DNA from: Pigmentiphaga litoralis
GTDB lineage: Bacteria > Pseudomonadota > Gammaproteobacteria > Burkholderiales > Burkholderiaceae_B
Assembly (NCBI RefSeq): GCF_013408655.1
Contig: NZ_JACCBP010000001.1
Coordinates: 2,976,001 to 3,040,000, forward strand
Direction: 5' to 3'
Length of the DNA stretch: 64,000 nucleotides
The position numbers and the translations under genes were made by a program. The notes under the pieces are model-generated. The model worked only from the letters and a program-made list of their open reading frames with translations. It made no database searches and was not told the origin of the DNA. Positions 41,902 through 50,126 of the stretch are shown here, piece by piece (positions within the stretch are counted from its first letter, which is position 1; each line of letters opens with the position of its first letter).

Positions 41902-43263
41902 ATGCACGTCTCAGATGGCCTGCCCACGCCGCGTAAATACTGGGCACTCGCCGCGACCCTGCTAGCGATGGCCATGACGGTCCTCGAAGCGACCATCACC
42001 AACATTGCCCTGCCGACCATCGCGCGCGACCTGGCGATCCAGCCGGCGCAGGCCGTCTGGATCGTCAACGCCTATCAGCTGGCCATTGTGGTGGGCTTGC
42101 TGCCGTGTTCATCGCTGGGCGAAATCTACGGCTACCGGCGGGTATTCGCGGTCGGCATGGCCTTGTTCACGGCGGCCTCGGCCGGCTGCGCCATTGCGGG
42201 ATCGTTCGACCTGCTGATCGGCTTTCGCCTGCTGCAGGGCCTGGGCGCCGCCGCGACCATGAGCGTGACGCCCGCCCTGCTCCGCTTCATCTATTCCCAG
42301 AAACAATTCGGCCGCGCGATCGGCTTCAACGCCCTGGTGGTGGCCTGCTCGTCGGCGGCCGGGCCGGTGATCGGATCGCTGATCCTGTCGGTGGCGTCGT
42401 GGCCCTGGCTGTTTGCGGTGAACGTTCCGATCGGGATCGCCATCCTGGCTTTTGGCGTCAAGCACCAGCCCGTTACGGAACTGGCCAAACGGGACTTCGA
42501 CTGGCTCAGCGCCCTGCTCAGCGCCCTGTTTTTCGGCCTGCTGATCTACGGGGTGGACCATCTGCTGTCCGACTTCGGCACGGCCATGATCACGCTGGTG
42601 GCGTCGGCCGTGGCGGGCTTCCTGCTGATCCGGCGCGAGCTGCCTCGCGCCGTGCCGCTGCTGCCGCTGGACCTGCTGCGGATCCGGGTGTTCGCCTTTT
42701 CGATCGGGGCATCGGTATGCGCGTTTTCGGCCCAGACCGCCGCCTTCATTTCGCTGCCTTTCTACTTTCAGCAGGCCATGGGCCGCAGCCAGCTCGAAAC
42801 CGGTCTGTTGATGATGCCGTGGCCGCTGGCCGTGGCGATCGCGGCGCCGGTGTCGGGCCGCGTATCGGAAATGATTTCACCGTCGGTGCTGTGTTCCCTC
42901 GGCACGGCCTTGCTGGGCTTGTCGTTGACGACGATGATCCTGCTGCCCGCGTCGGTGCCCAACGGGGTGCTGATGGGATGCATGGCGGTGGCCGGCGCAG
43001 GCTTCGGCATGTTCCAGACGCCGAACAATCGCGTCATGCTGACGGCGGCCCCCCGGGCACGTAGCGGCGGTGCGGGTGGCCTGCAGGCCACGGCGCGCCA
43101 GTTCGGGATGGCGTGGGGTGCGGCGCTGACGGCGTTGGCGTTCACCGCGTTGCCATCGCATGGGCCCACCGGTGCGCTGACGCTGGCCGTGGTCTTCACG
43201 ATCGCGTCGTCGATTGTCAGTGCCGCGCGCAAGGGTGGCAAGCTGCGGGCGCCGGCGGGGTAA
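41902..43263 (+). CDS. MFS drug exporter, DHA2-type (SmvA/EmrB-like)
   Basis: 453-residue transporter. Motifs include LEATITNIALPTIARDLAI, GEIYGYRRVFAVGM (motif A variant), LQGLGAAATMSVTPALLRF and GPVIGSLILSVASWPWLFAVNVPIG (motif C-like antiporter signature G-x8-G-x3-G-P). Fourteen hydrophobic segments are suggested by reading. These are features of the EmrB/QacA exporters of quaternary ammonium or other cations. It begins 48 bases after the VanX-like gene on the same strand, so they may share a transcript; a functional link is unclear. No good SD is visible at the ATG. Confidence 0.85.
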   Translation: MHVSDGLPTPRKYWALAATLLAMAMTVLEATITNIALPTIARDLAIQPAQAVWIVNAYQLAIVVGLLPCSSLGEIYGYRRVFAVGMALFTAASAGCAIAGSFDLLIGFRLLQGLGAAATMSVTPALLRFIYSQKQFGRAIGFNALVVACSSAAGPVIGSLILSVASWPWLFAVNVPIGIAILAFGVKHQPVTELAKRDFDWLSALLSALFFGLLIYGVDHLLSDFGTAMITLVASAVAGFLLIRRELPRAVPLLPLDLLRIRVFAFSIGASVCAFSAQTAAFISLPFYFQQAMGRSQLETGLLMMPWPLAVAIAAPVSGRVSEMISPSVLCSLGTALLGLSLTTMILLPASVPNGVLMGCMAVAGAGFGMFQTPNNRVMLTAAPRARSGGAGGLQATARQFGMAWGAALTALAFTALPSHGPTGALTLAVVFTIASSIVSAARKGGKLRAPAG

Positions 43264-43344
43264 GGTCGGGTCGGCAAGGCTTTTGCGCAGGCCCCCTGGC
43301 GCGCGGACTGGCGTGCGCTACCAGACAGCCGGCTTGCAATGCCC

Positions 43345-44214
43345 TTAAGGCAATTCCAGTTCCGCCAGCAGCGGCGCGTGGTCCGACAAGCGTGTCCACG
43401 GCCGGCCATGCAGCACGCTGGCATGCCTCACCGAAAAGCCCCGTTGGTAAATGCGGTCCAGCCGCAACCACGGGAACACTGCCGGGAAGGTACGCGGTGG
43501 ACGCGGCGCCTGGAAGGCCCCGCCCGCGCCGATGCGCAGCGGTTGCGCGCCAATGCCCTGGCGCAGCGGCGACAGATTCCGGTCCTTCAGCATCTGCCCC
43601 AGCACCCTGGCGGAATCGCGCAGGCGCGGCAGCTCGGTGCTCTGGCCACGCGGGGCCGTCGCGAACACTTCATGCACACCCAGCCGTTCCACCAGCACTT
43701 TCGACAGCACATTGGTCCAGTCGTTGAAGTCACCGGCGATCAGGATCGGGCAGTGCGACGGCACCAGGCTGCCGATGCGGGCAACCAGCGCTTCGATCTG
43801 CCGCGACCGGCCCGCGGCGAACAGGCCCAGATGCACCACGAAACAATGCACTTCGTGATCGGCGACCTGCACGGTGGCGTGCAGCAAGCCGCGCTGCTCC
43901 ATGCGATGGTCGGAAATGTCTTCGTTGTGATGCGACAGGATGGGAAAGCGCGACAGCAGCGCATTGCCGTGATCGGTGTCGCGGCGGATGGCGTTGCGGC
44001 CATAGGCAGCTTCCAGCCTTAACGCGGCGGCCAGCATTTCGTGCTGGGCGTTCAGGGTGCCGCGGCGGTCGTTGCGGCCCTGCACTTCCTGCAGGAAGGC
44101 CAGGTCGGCACGCAAGCCATGCAGGCCCAGGCGCAGGTCCTGGCCGGACTCGCGCCCGCCCATGGCCGACATCCCTTTATGGATGTTGTAGCTGACGACT
44201 CTGACAATGGACAT
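43345..44214 (-). CDS. endonuclease/exonuclease/phosphatase family protein
   Basis: 289-residue EEP-fold enzyme. Motifs in order: VSYNIHKG, DLAFLQEVQG (metal-binding Glu), GNALLSRFPI, CFVVHLGLFAAGR, LIAGDFNDW (Asp/Asn) and LSDHAPLLAELELP (catalytic Asp-His). These place it with the metal-dependent phosphodiesterases related to exodeoxyribonuclease III and cardiolipin-synthase-linked EEP proteins. The substrate (DNA, phospholipid head group or nucleotide) cannot be chosen. It has no signal peptide. The next gene (DUF423) ends 96 bases upstream. Confidence 0.88.
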   Translation of the reverse strand: MSIVRVVSYNIHKGMSAMGGRESGQDLRLGLHGLRADLAFLQEVQGRNDRRGTLNAQHEMLAAALRLEAAYGRNAIRRDTDHGNALLSRFPILSHHNEDISDHRMEQRGLLHATVQVADHEVHCFVVHLGLFAAGRSRQIEALVARIGSLVPSHCPILIAGDFNDWTNVLSKVLVERLGVHEVFATAPRGQSTELPRLRDSARVLGQMLKDRNLSPLRQGIGAQPLRIGAGGAFQAPRPPRTFPAVFPWLRLDRIYQRGFSVRHASVLHGRPWTRLSDHAPLLAELELP

Positions 44215-44310
44215 GGCGGTGCTGCCTCAAACCTGATGACGGATTCTAGAGGCACTACCGGCCCCACCGCGTGGCGGTGTGGTTACCGGATTCAACATGT
44301 CAGGCGCCAG

Positions 44311-44691
44311 TCAGGATGCGCGCGCCCGCCTGTCAAACAGGACAGGTACCGCGGCGGCCAGCCAGCCGACGATCATCATGCCGCCGCCGAAAGGCGCGGT
44401 GCCCCACAGCAGCTTCATGCCCGCCAGCTGGCGCAGCACCAGGTCGCCCGAGAACAGGAAGGTGCCCGCCACCAGCAAGGCCCCGGCAACGCACAGGGCG
44501 CGCCGGCCGCCTTCCACGTGGGGAAGCAGCGCCGCCATGCCCAGGACGGCGCAGGCGTGCATCAACAGGAACAATGCCGCGGTGGAAAGGGTGCCGCCGC
44601 CTTGCAGATGGGTGGCCATCGCTGCAAAGATGACGCCCGACGCGCCCATGGGGGCGGCACAGGCGAGCAGGACACGAGAAGAGCGCAACAT
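44311..44691 (-). CDS. DUF423 family membrane protein
   Basis: 126 residues, four hydrophobic segments, with GASGVIFAAMATH (GA-GAHGL-type family motif), LFLLMHACAVLGMAAL and FSGDLVLRQLAGM...LWGTAPFGGGMMIVGW. This is the pattern of DUF423 (YgdD) proteins of unknown function. It is separated from the VOC gene by 65 bp that can form a long-range stem near its ribosome-binding site. Confidence 0.85.
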   Translation of the reverse strand: MLRSSRVLLACAAPMGASGVIFAAMATHLQGGGTLSTAALFLLMHACAVLGMAALLPHVEGGRRALCVAGALLVAGTFLFSGDLVLRQLAGMKLLWGTAPFGGGMMIVGWLAAAVPVLFDRRARAS

Positions 44692-44692
44692 T

Positions 44693-44739
44693 GCGGCGTT
44701 TCCTTACACAAACACAAAAAACAGTGAAGCCAACGCCGC
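44693..44739. promoter_or_regulatory. Inverted repeat enclosing the DUF423 leader
   Basis: GCGGCGTT (44693-44700) and AACGCCGC (44732-44739), 31-base spacer. On the minus strand the stem would lie just before the DUF423 ATG (44691), with the AAGGA ribosome-binding site inside the loop. Could affect translation. Confidence 0.3.
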
Positions 44740-44756
44740 GAAAGGCCGATGCGAAA

Positions 44757-45179
44757 TTACTTCGCGAAGACCTGGCTCATGTCGCCGAAAGCCTTGAATT
44801 CGAGTGCGTTGCCCGAGGGATCCATAAAGAACATAGTAGCCTGTTCGCCCACTTCGCCCTTGAAGCGCACATAGGGTTCGATGACGAATTTGGTGCCGGC
44901 GGCGCGCAGCTTGTCGGCCAGCGTATCCCACTGTTCCATGGACAGGATCGCACCGAAGTGACGGACCGGCACGGCGTGGTCGTCAACGTCGCTGGTCTTG
45001 GCGCTGCGGGCTTCGCCTGGCGACAGGTGGGCCACGATCTGGTGACCATAGAAGTCGAAGTCCACCCAGGCGTCGGAGCTTCGACCTTCGGGACAGCCGA
45101 GAAGTTCGCCGTAGAAGGCACGGGCTTCTGCCAGGCTGTCGACCGGGAATGCCAGATGAAACAACGGGATGTTCGCCAT
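44757..45179 (-). CDS. VOC-family (glyoxalase/dioxygenase) protein
   Basis: 140 residues, one or two beta-alpha-beta-beta-beta modules. Metal-ligand-type residues are in [41 protein letters not shown] and [17 protein letters not shown], giving a His/His/Glu set typical of the vicinal oxygen chelate fold. Homologues are often called glyoxalase-like dioxygenases; the substrate is unknown. It is divergent from the LysR gene 100 bp away and is that regulator's likely target. Confidence 0.85.
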   Translation of the reverse strand: MANIPLFHLAFPVDSLAEARAFYGELLGCPEGRSSDAWVDFDFYGHQIVAHLSPGEARSAKTSDVDDHAVPVRHFGAILSMEQWDTLADKLRAAGTKFVIEPYVRFKGEVGEQATMFFMDPSGNALEFKAFGDMSQVFAK

Positions 45180-45216
45180 GAAGTGCTCGCTTGAAGATCG
45201 GGAAAGATTTGATTGT

Positions 45217-45249
45217 AGTTAGCGTAACTCTTAATATGAAACGAATATT
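45217..45249. promoter_or_regulatory. Two palindromes in the VOC/LysR divergent promoter region
   Basis: AGTTAGCGTAACT (45217-45229) and AATATGAAACGAATATT (45233-45249) lie side by side in the 100-bp AT-rich gap between the VOC start (45179) and LysR start (45280). The size and arrangement resemble a LysR recognition plus activation site. Confidence 0.45.
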
Positions 45250-45279
45250 TTCTAGCCTTAGCCCCAGGAAATTCGATAA

Positions 45280-46164
45280 GTGATCCGCTACCTTCGAACC
45301 TTCGCCACGGCGGCGCAGACCGCGTCGTTCTCGGCCACCGGCGACCGGCTGGGGCTGACGCAATCCGCCGTCAGCACGCAGATCAAGCGCCTGGAAGACG
45401 ACCTGGGCTACACGCTGTTCGACCGCGCCGGCAAGTCGGTTGCGCTCAACGCCCAGGGCCGCCAGGCGCTGGCCACGGCCGAACGCATCCTGGACCTGTA
45501 CGACTCGCTCAAGGGCGGCCAGGCACGCGTGGCCAGCACGCCCATCGCCATCGGGGCGATCTCCACCGCGCAGATCGGTCTGCTGCCCCGCGCGCTGCGG
45601 GGGTTTCGCGATGTCTATCCCGGCGTGCATGTGAATGTGCTGCCCGGCATGTCGGTGCAATTGCTGTCGCAGATCGATGCGCAGGAACTGGATGCCGCGG
45701 TCATGATCAAGCCCAACCTGGGCATCCCGAAAGACCTGAAATGGCTGCCGCTGATGCAGGAACCGTATGTGGCGATTGCCCCCTTGCGCAGCCGCGGCAC
45801 GCTGGATGGCCTGCTGCGCACCCTGCCTTTCATCCGGTACAACCGCCGATCGTACGGCGGCCAGCCGGTTGACCAGTTCCTGAAACGGCAGCGGCTGCAG
45901 GTCAACGACATCATGGAACTGGACGAGCCCGCCGTGATTCTGCGCATGGTGCGCGAAGGCCTGGGATGCGCGATCCTGCCAGGCCTGCTGGCTGGCGTGC
46001 GCGGTGAACGGGTACGTGTGATGGCGTTGCCCGGACCGCCCCTGCATCGCGAAATCGGCGTGCTGGTGCGGCAGTCCGCGCTGAAGGACCCGGTGCTGAA
46101 GGCCTTGGTGGACAGCCTGACGGTGCAGGCGGATGCATTGGTCAGGCCACCCCACCATCCTTGA
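45280..46164 (+). CDS. LysR-type transcriptional regulator (divergent from VOC gene)
   Basis: 294 residues with a GTG start at 45280. The HTH is FATAAQTASFSATGDRLGLTQSAVSTQIKRLEDDLGYTLFDR. The effector domain begins TPIAIGAISTAQIGLLPRALRGF. No closer identity can be given. It is transcribed away from the VOC gene, the standard arrangement for control of that gene. A 10-bp inverted repeat follows about 75 bases past its stop. Confidence 0.88.
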   Translation: MIRYLRTFATAAQTASFSATGDRLGLTQSAVSTQIKRLEDDLGYTLFDRAGKSVALNAQGRQALATAERILDLYDSLKGGQARVASTPIAIGAISTAQIGLLPRALRGFRDVYPGVHVNVLPGMSVQLLSQIDAQELDAAVMIKPNLGIPKDLKWLPLMQEPYVAIAPLRSRGTLDGLLRTLPFIRYNRRSYGGQPVDQFLKRQRLQVNDIMELDEPAVILRMVREGLGCAILPGLLAGVRGERVRVMALPGPPLHREIGVLVRQSALKDPVLKALVDSLTVQADALVRPPHHP

Positions 46165-46239
46165 CCGCGCCACCGTCATGGGTTTGAATCGCGCGCGTTG
46201 ACCGCCGGCTGCGTGCTTTGTTCACAGTTCTGGTATCAC

Positions 46240-46266
46240 TTGGGCATATAGCTTGAATATGCCCAA
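46240..46266. promoter_or_regulatory. Perfect inverted repeat upstream of the first DUF4148 gene
   Basis: TTGGGCATAT (46240-46249) and ATATGCCCAA (46257-46266) with a 7-base loop, about 98 bases before the DUF4148 start and 75 bases after the LysR stop. It could be a terminator of LysR (no T-run) or an operator. Confidence 0.45.
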
Positions 46267-46363
46267 TCTATTTCCAATATACTCAAAACAGGCAGATCAT
46301 TCTCTCACGGTCACCAAGCAGCCTTCTGCACCGACCCCTTCCAATAACAGAGAGAGATAGATC

Positions 46364-46708
46364 ATGACCAAGACCCACGTTATCAGCGCCCTGTCGGCAA
46401 CCCTGATCGGCCTCGCCGCTTTTGGCGCCCAAGCCCAGGAAATCAACCGCACCGGCGAATACCCCTACGCATCGTCCACCTCGCAAAGCAGTGAAGTCAG
46501 CGCCGCTCAAGTCCATCAGGAACTGATGCAAGCCAAGGCCCGCGGTGAAGTCGTCGACGGTGATCTGTATGGCCTGCTGCCCATGAGCACCAACAGCGAC
46601 GCATCGTATGCCCAGACCAAGCAACAACTGCTGCAATCGAAGGCTGACGGCTACTACTTCAACAACGCGACCTATCCCGTTCCAGGCCGCACTGCCCGCC
46701 GCGGTTAA
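46364..46708 (+). CDS. DUF4148 family exported protein, copy 1
   Basis: 114 residues. A Sec signal (MTKTHVISALSATLIGLAAF, cleaved after GAQA) leaves a mature start QEINRTGEYPY. The body has VHQELMQAKARGEVVDGDLYG and ends YFNNATYPVPGRTARRG. The LxxAxxxG and YP motifs fit DUF4148, a family of small periplasmic proteins expanded in Burkholderiales whose function is unknown. The SD is AGAGAGA. The second copy lies 550 bp downstream. The gene is preceded by a strong inverted repeat. Confidence 0.88.
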   Translation: MTKTHVISALSATLIGLAAFGAQAQEINRTGEYPYASSTSQSSEVSAAQVHQELMQAKARGEVVDGDLYGLLPMSTNSDASYAQTKQQLLQSKADGYYFNNATYPVPGRTARRG

Positions 46709-46780
46709 GCGTACGACGCAGTCGTGCACTTGCAGTGAGTCAGTACTGAAGTCGATGTTCGCGCAGTTGTCGTAGTTGCA

Positions 46781-46876
46781 GTTGCAGTACCACCGAGGTC
46801 AGTCTGTTCCATCTTGAACTCCAGAGGCGCGAGTCCGCTGTGATGTTCGGATGACATGACTGGCCTTTGTCATTTT
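46781..46876 (+). repeat. 96-bp duplicated element, copy 1 (3' of DUF4148 copy 1)
   Basis: Runs from GTTGCAGTACCACC to CTTTGTCATTTT. By eye about 80 of 96 positions match copy 2 at 47371-47466. It contains ATGAC-N8-GTCAT (pairing), which in copy 2 is ACGAC-N8-GTCGT, a compensatory change. It lies between the two genes and so is also in the leader of DUF4148 copy 2. Confidence 0.85.
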
Positions 46877-46891
46877 GGGGGAAGCCCCCAA
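46875..46891 (+). promoter_or_regulatory. G-rich hairpin in the leader of DUF4148 copy 2
   Basis: TTGGGGG / CCCCCAA with a 3-base loop, directly before the GAAGAGAGAG ribosome-binding region and 23 bases ahead of the ATG at 46914. Copy 1 has no matching stem before its start. Confidence 0.45.
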
Positions 46892-46913
46892 TCATTGAAG
46901 AGAGAGCATCATC

Positions 46914-47255
46914 ATGAAGACCCCTCGTATCCTTGGCATCGTGTCTGCCGGCCTGATCGGCCTGGCCGCCCTGGGCGTGCAAGCCCAGGAAATCAACCGT
47001 ACCGGCGAATATCCCTACGTCAACAGCTTCACACCCAGCACCGTCAGCGCCGCTCAGGTCCGCCAGGAACTGATGCAGGCCAAGGCCAATGGCCAGATGG
47101 GCGACAGCGAGCTGTATGGCCTGCTACCCATGGGCACGCCCAGCACCACGTCGTATGAGCAGACCCGCGCCGACCTGGCAAAGTGGCGTGCCGACGGCTA
47201 TTACTTCAACGACGCGACCTACCCGGTTCCCGGCCGCACCGTCCGCAAGGGTTGA
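46914..47255 (+). CDS. DUF4148 family exported protein, copy 2
   Basis: 113 residues, a paralogue of the preceding gene. Sec signal MKTPRILGIVSAGLIGLAAL with cleavage after GVQA, then QEINRTGEYPY, VRQELMQAKANGQMGDSELYG and YFNDATYPVPGRTVRKG. Similar N-terminus, a shared LYGLLPMGT core and the same C-terminal PVPGR show that the pair arose by duplication, with notable divergence in the middle. The SD is GAGAGAG upstream of the ATG. Function unknown; probably a periplasmic protein. Confidence 0.88.
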   Translation: MKTPRILGIVSAGLIGLAALGVQAQEINRTGEYPYVNSFTPSTVSAAQVRQELMQAKANGQMGDSELYGLLPMGTPSTTSYEQTRADLAKWRADGYYFNDATYPVPGRTVRKG

Positions 47256-47308
47256 CGCGGCAGGCGTGCACGGAAGACGTTGAAGTCCAGGTGAAGTCGG
47301 AGTTCTGG

Positions 47309-47370
47309 TAGTAGCAGTAGCAGTCGTAGTCGAAGTCGAAGTCGCAGTCGAAGTCGAAGTCGCAGTCGCG
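47309..47370. repeat. Hexanucleotide-type repeat tract
   Basis: GTCGAA/GTCGCA/GTAGCA-type 6-bp units; the segment 47329-47364 consists of two exact 18-bp copies of GTCGAAGTCGAAGTCGCA. It lies between DUF4148 copy 2 and the second copy of the 96-bp element. The corresponding place after copy 1 has only a short related stretch. Confidence 0.8.
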
Positions 47371-47466
47371 GTTGCAGTACCACCAAGGTCAGTCTGAGCC
47401 ATCCTGAATTCCAAGAGCGCACGTCTCTTGTGATGTTCGGATGACACGACTGGCCTTTGTCGTTTC
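47371..47466 (+). repeat. 96-bp duplicated element, copy 2 (3' of DUF4148 copy 2)
   Basis: Same element as 46781-46876, here with no third DUF4148 gene beyond it. The ACGAC/GTCGT pair replaces ATGAC/GTCAT of copy 1. Downstream lies the convergent antitoxin gene, whose stop is 17 bases away. Confidence 0.85.
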
Positions 47467-47482
47467 TGGTCTGTGCATGCGC

Positions 47483-47815
47483 TCAAGACAGCACGGAAAT
47501 GCCTTTGCGCCGAATGACGTTCAGCAAAGCCAGCGCCGGGCCCTGAGCCTGGGTGATGCCTCGCTCGAGTTGCGACACGTAGCCAGCCGTCATATTCAAG
47601 TATCTTGCCAGTGCAGCCTGGCTCAGATGCGCTTCCTCTCGGACCTGCCGGACTTGCTCCGGGCTGATGGGTTCAGCAGTGGGGAGCTGCGCCGATCCAA
47701 GATGCCGCGCGGTAATTTTCTGGTGCGTGGCTGCGTCCATGATGTCAAGCCGGCGCTGCGCGTCGGCCATTTCCACCAGCTCGGCCGACAGGCGGCTAGA
47801 AGTTGCTTTCGTCAT
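47483..47815 (-). CDS. HigA/NadS-type antitoxin, XRE-family HTH protein
   Basis: 110 residues from the ATG at 47815 (a longer frame to 47941 includes toxin remnant and is not the gene). The C-terminal HTH is VRQVREEAHLSQAALARYLNMTAGYVSQLERG, typical of XRE-type antitoxins, preceded by a helical N-terminal segment (SAELVEMADAQRRLDIMD) as in the antitoxin of RelE/HigB-NadS systems. The start overlaps the toxin remnant's stop. The toxin is broken, so the antitoxin may survive as a self-standing regulator. Confidence 0.85.
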   Translation of the reverse strand: MTKATSSRLSAELVEMADAQRRLDIMDAATHQKITARHLGSAQLPTAEPISPEQVRQVREEAHLSQAALARYLNMTAGYVSQLERGITQAQGPALALLNVIRRKGISVLS

Positions 47816-47941
47816 TGTCGATCTCCTGCAGATCACCGTCGCGCAATGCAAGACTGACCTTGTCAGCTGGCGCGGCAAGCCAAATTTTCCCGATGCCTGG
47901 CGCGCGAAACGTACCACGCCCTTCGTTTTGAAGATCCTCAT
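47796..47941 (-). pseudogene. Remnant of RelE/HigB-type toxin
   Basis: The frame begins MRIFKTKGVVRFARQAS, the normal N-terminus of a RelE/HigB toxin of this group (usually about 110 residues). It then changes frame, and the other frame ends ADKVSLALRDGDLQEIDNDESNF, the usual C-terminus of such toxins. Its stop overlaps the antitoxin start by 20 bases. About 60 internal residues and the frame are lost, so no active toxin can be made. I infer a single internal deletion with frameshift. Confidence 0.7.
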
Positions 47942-47963
47942 GACACCCTGGACAACACGGAAA

Positions 47964-47972
47964 ACTATAGCA
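47964..47972 (-). promoter_or_regulatory. Extended -10 promoter of the toxin/antitoxin remnant
   Basis: TGCTATAGT on the minus strand, 23 bases upstream of the toxin start: an extended -10 (TGn) consensus. No obvious -35. The remaining DNA to the aspS terminator (47973-48120) shows no gene. Confidence 0.4.
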
Positions 47973-48122
47973 CTGAAAATTACACTTTGCGGGCCAGCGC
48001 GTGCGCCGCTTGCATGGGCTCATTGAATCGCAATCTGGCATAGGACAACGCCGTCCATGGGCTCGACTTGTCCTGGCGCCGCGGCGACATCATGGGCGTC
48101 AGACATCCGCTTCCCCCATAAA

Positions 48123-48160
48123 AAAAAACCCGCCCTACCGAAGGGCAGGACGGGTTTTTT
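48123..48160. terminator. Bidirectional terminator after aspS
   Basis: AAAAAACCCG (48123-48132) pairs with CGGGTTTTTT (48151-48160), with an inner CCCT/AGGG pair. It is flanked by A and T runs, so both directions are served. A second hairpin, AGGACGG / CCGTCCT at 48172-48190, lies between it and the aspS stop. Confidence 0.88.
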
Positions 48161-48171
48161 ACCCCTGGGCA

Positions 48172-48190
48172 AGGACGGGTTTTCCGTCCT
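48172..48190 (-). terminator. Second hairpin at the aspS 3' end
   Basis: AGGACGG / CCGTCCT, 7-bp stem with a 5-base loop, about 20 bases past the aspS stop. It lacks a T-run. May aid the adjacent terminator. Confidence 0.5.
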
Positions 48191-48208
48191 GACCCCAAGA
48201 TGCGCCGG

Positions 48209-50011
48209 TCAGCCGGCGGTCTTGACTTCGGGCATGCGCAGGCGGATGTGCAGTTCGCGCAATTGCTTCTCGTCGACGGCGGACGGGGCTTGCGTGAGCA
48301 GGTCCTGGGCGCGCTGGGTCTTGGGGAAGGCGATCACGTCGCGGATCGATTCGGCGCCGGTCATCATCGTGACGATGCGGTCCAGGCCGAAGGCGATGCC
48401 ACCGTGCGGCGGGGCGCCGTATTGCAGGGCGTCGAGCAGGAAGCCGAACTTGAGCTGGGCTTCTTCGGCGTCGATCTTCAGTGCACGGAAGACCTTGCTC
48501 TGCACTTCTTCGCGATGGATACGGACCGAACCACCACCGATTTCCCAGCCGTTCAGGACCATGTCGTAGGCCTTGGCCAACGCCGCGGCGGGGTTGGTGG
48601 TCAGCAGGTCTTCGTGGCCATCTTTCGGCGCCGTGAACGGGTGATGCGCGGCGGTGTAGCGGCCGGCTTCTTCGTCGTATTCGAACATCGGGAAGTCGAC
48701 GACCCACAGCGGACGCCATTCGCCCACGGCCATCAGGCCCTGCTTGCGGCCGAATTCGCTGTGGCCGATCTTGACGCGCAGCGCGCCGATCGCATCGTTG
48801 ACGACCTTGGCCTTGTCGGCGCCAAAGAAGATGATGTCGCCGTTCTGGGCGCCGGAGCGTTCCAGGACCGCGTTCAGTGCGACGTCGTGGATGTTCTTGA
48901 CGATCGGCGACTGCAGGCCTTCACGGCCCTTGGCCAGGTCGTTGACCTTGATCCAGGCCAGGCCGCGCGCGCCGTAGATGCCGACGAACTGCGTGTAGGC
49001 ATCGATTTCGCTGCGGCTCATGTCGCCACCGCCGGGCACGCGCAGCGCGACGACACGGCCGCCTTCGCTGTTGGCCGCGCCGGCGAACACCTTGAAGTCG
49101 ACATCTTTCATGATGTCGGTCAGGTCGGTGAATTCAAGCGAGACGCGCAGGTCGGGCTTGTCCGAACCGAAGCGGTGCATGGCTTCGCTCCACGGCATGA
49201 CCGGGAACGGGTTGGCCAGGTCGACGTTCTTCACGGTCTTGAAGACGTGGCGGATCATGTCTTCAAAGATGTCGCGGATCTGCTGTTCGTTCAGGAACGA
49301 GGTCTCGCAGTCGATCTGCGTGAATTCGGGCTGACGGTCGGCGCGCAGGTCTTCGTCGCGGAAGCACTTCACGATCTGGTAGTAGCGATCAAAGCCCGAC
49401 ACCATCAGCAGCTGCTTGAACAGCTGGGGCGACTGGGGCAGCGCGAAGAACTGGCCGGCGTTGACGCGCGACGGCACCAGGTAGTCGCGGGCGCCTTCGG
49501 GCGTGCTCTTGGTCAGCATCGGCGTTTCGATGTCGATGAAGCCCAGCTGATCCAGGTACTTGCGCACTTCGATCGACACGCGATAGCGCAGCATCAGGTT
49601 CTGCTGCATCTGCGGACGGCGCAGGTCGAGCACGCGGTGCGTCAGGCGGGTGGTTTCCGACAGGTTGTCGTCGTCCAGCTGGAAAGGCACCGGCACCGAG
49701 GCGTTCAGGATGTCGATGTCATGCGCCAGGATTTCCACTTCGCCGGATTTCAGGCTGGCGTTGGTCGTGCCTTCGGGGCGCTTGCGGACCAGGCCGGTAA
49801 TGCTGACGCAGAATTCATTGCGCAGCCGCTCGGCGATCTGGAAGGTGTCGACACGATCGGGGTCGCAGACGATCTGGGCAAGGCCTTCACGATCGCGCAG
49901 ATCGATGAAGATGACGCCGCCGTGGTCTCGGCGACGATGCACCCAGCCAAACAGGGTCACGATTTGTCCGAGGTGCTCGCTCGAGACCTGGCCGGTATAG
50001 CAGGTACGCAT
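48209..50011 (-). CDS. aspS: aspartate--tRNA ligase
   Basis: 600 residues, the usual bacterial AspRS length. The OB-fold anticodon domain starts [43 protein letters not shown]. Class II motif 2 is [20 protein letters not shown], the GAD insertion follows, and motif 3 is [17 protein letters not shown]. The enzyme charges tRNA-Asp; whether it also charges tRNA-Asn cannot be told. It is downstream of the DUF502 and FmdB genes on the same strand, an arrangement I recall from Bordetella-like genomes. Confidence 0.97.
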   Translation of the reverse strand: MRTCYTGQVSSEHLGQIVTLFGWVHRRRDHGGVIFIDLRDREGLAQIVCDPDRVDTFQIAERLRNEFCVSITGLVRKRPEGTTNASLKSGEVEILAHDIDILNASVPVPFQLDDDNLSETTRLTHRVLDLRRPQMQQNLMLRYRVSIEVRKYLDQLGFIDIETPMLTKSTPEGARDYLVPSRVNAGQFFALPQSPQLFKQLLMVSGFDRYYQIVKCFRDEDLRADRQPEFTQIDCETSFLNEQQIRDIFEDMIRHVFKTVKNVDLANPFPVMPWSEAMHRFGSDKPDLRVSLEFTDLTDIMKDVDFKVFAGAANSEGGRVVALRVPGGGDMSRSEIDAYTQFVGIYGARGLAWIKVNDLAKGREGLQSPIVKNIHDVALNAVLERSGAQNGDIIFFGADKAKVVNDAIGALRVKIGHSEFGRKQGLMAVGEWRPLWVVDFPMFEYDEEAGRYTAAHHPFTAPKDGHEDLLTTNPAAALAKAYDMVLNGWEIGGGSVRIHREEVQSKVFRALKIDAEEAQLKFGFLLDALQYGAPPHGGIAFGLDRIVTMMTGAESIRDVIAFPKTQRAQDLLTQAPSAVDEKQLRELHIRLRMPEVKTAG

Positions 50012-50126
50012 GGAATCTCCGTCTAAATAGGGGTAGAGGTCGACAGGGTTGGGGCAGCAGGTGACTGAATCAGCGGGGACGGCCGGGGCGCTCGCACAGG
50101 GCGGCGCACCTCGGCGCGGGGCCGCG

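Noticed and set aside
47441..47857. Plus-strand 138-residue frame opposite the antitoxin
   Set aside because: Shadow frame; the minus strand carries a clear XRE-type HTH and the overlapping toxin remnant.
48200..50026. 608-residue open frame on the plus strand
   Set aside because: Covers aspS on the opposite strand; AspRS motifs are certain and the frame has no family features.
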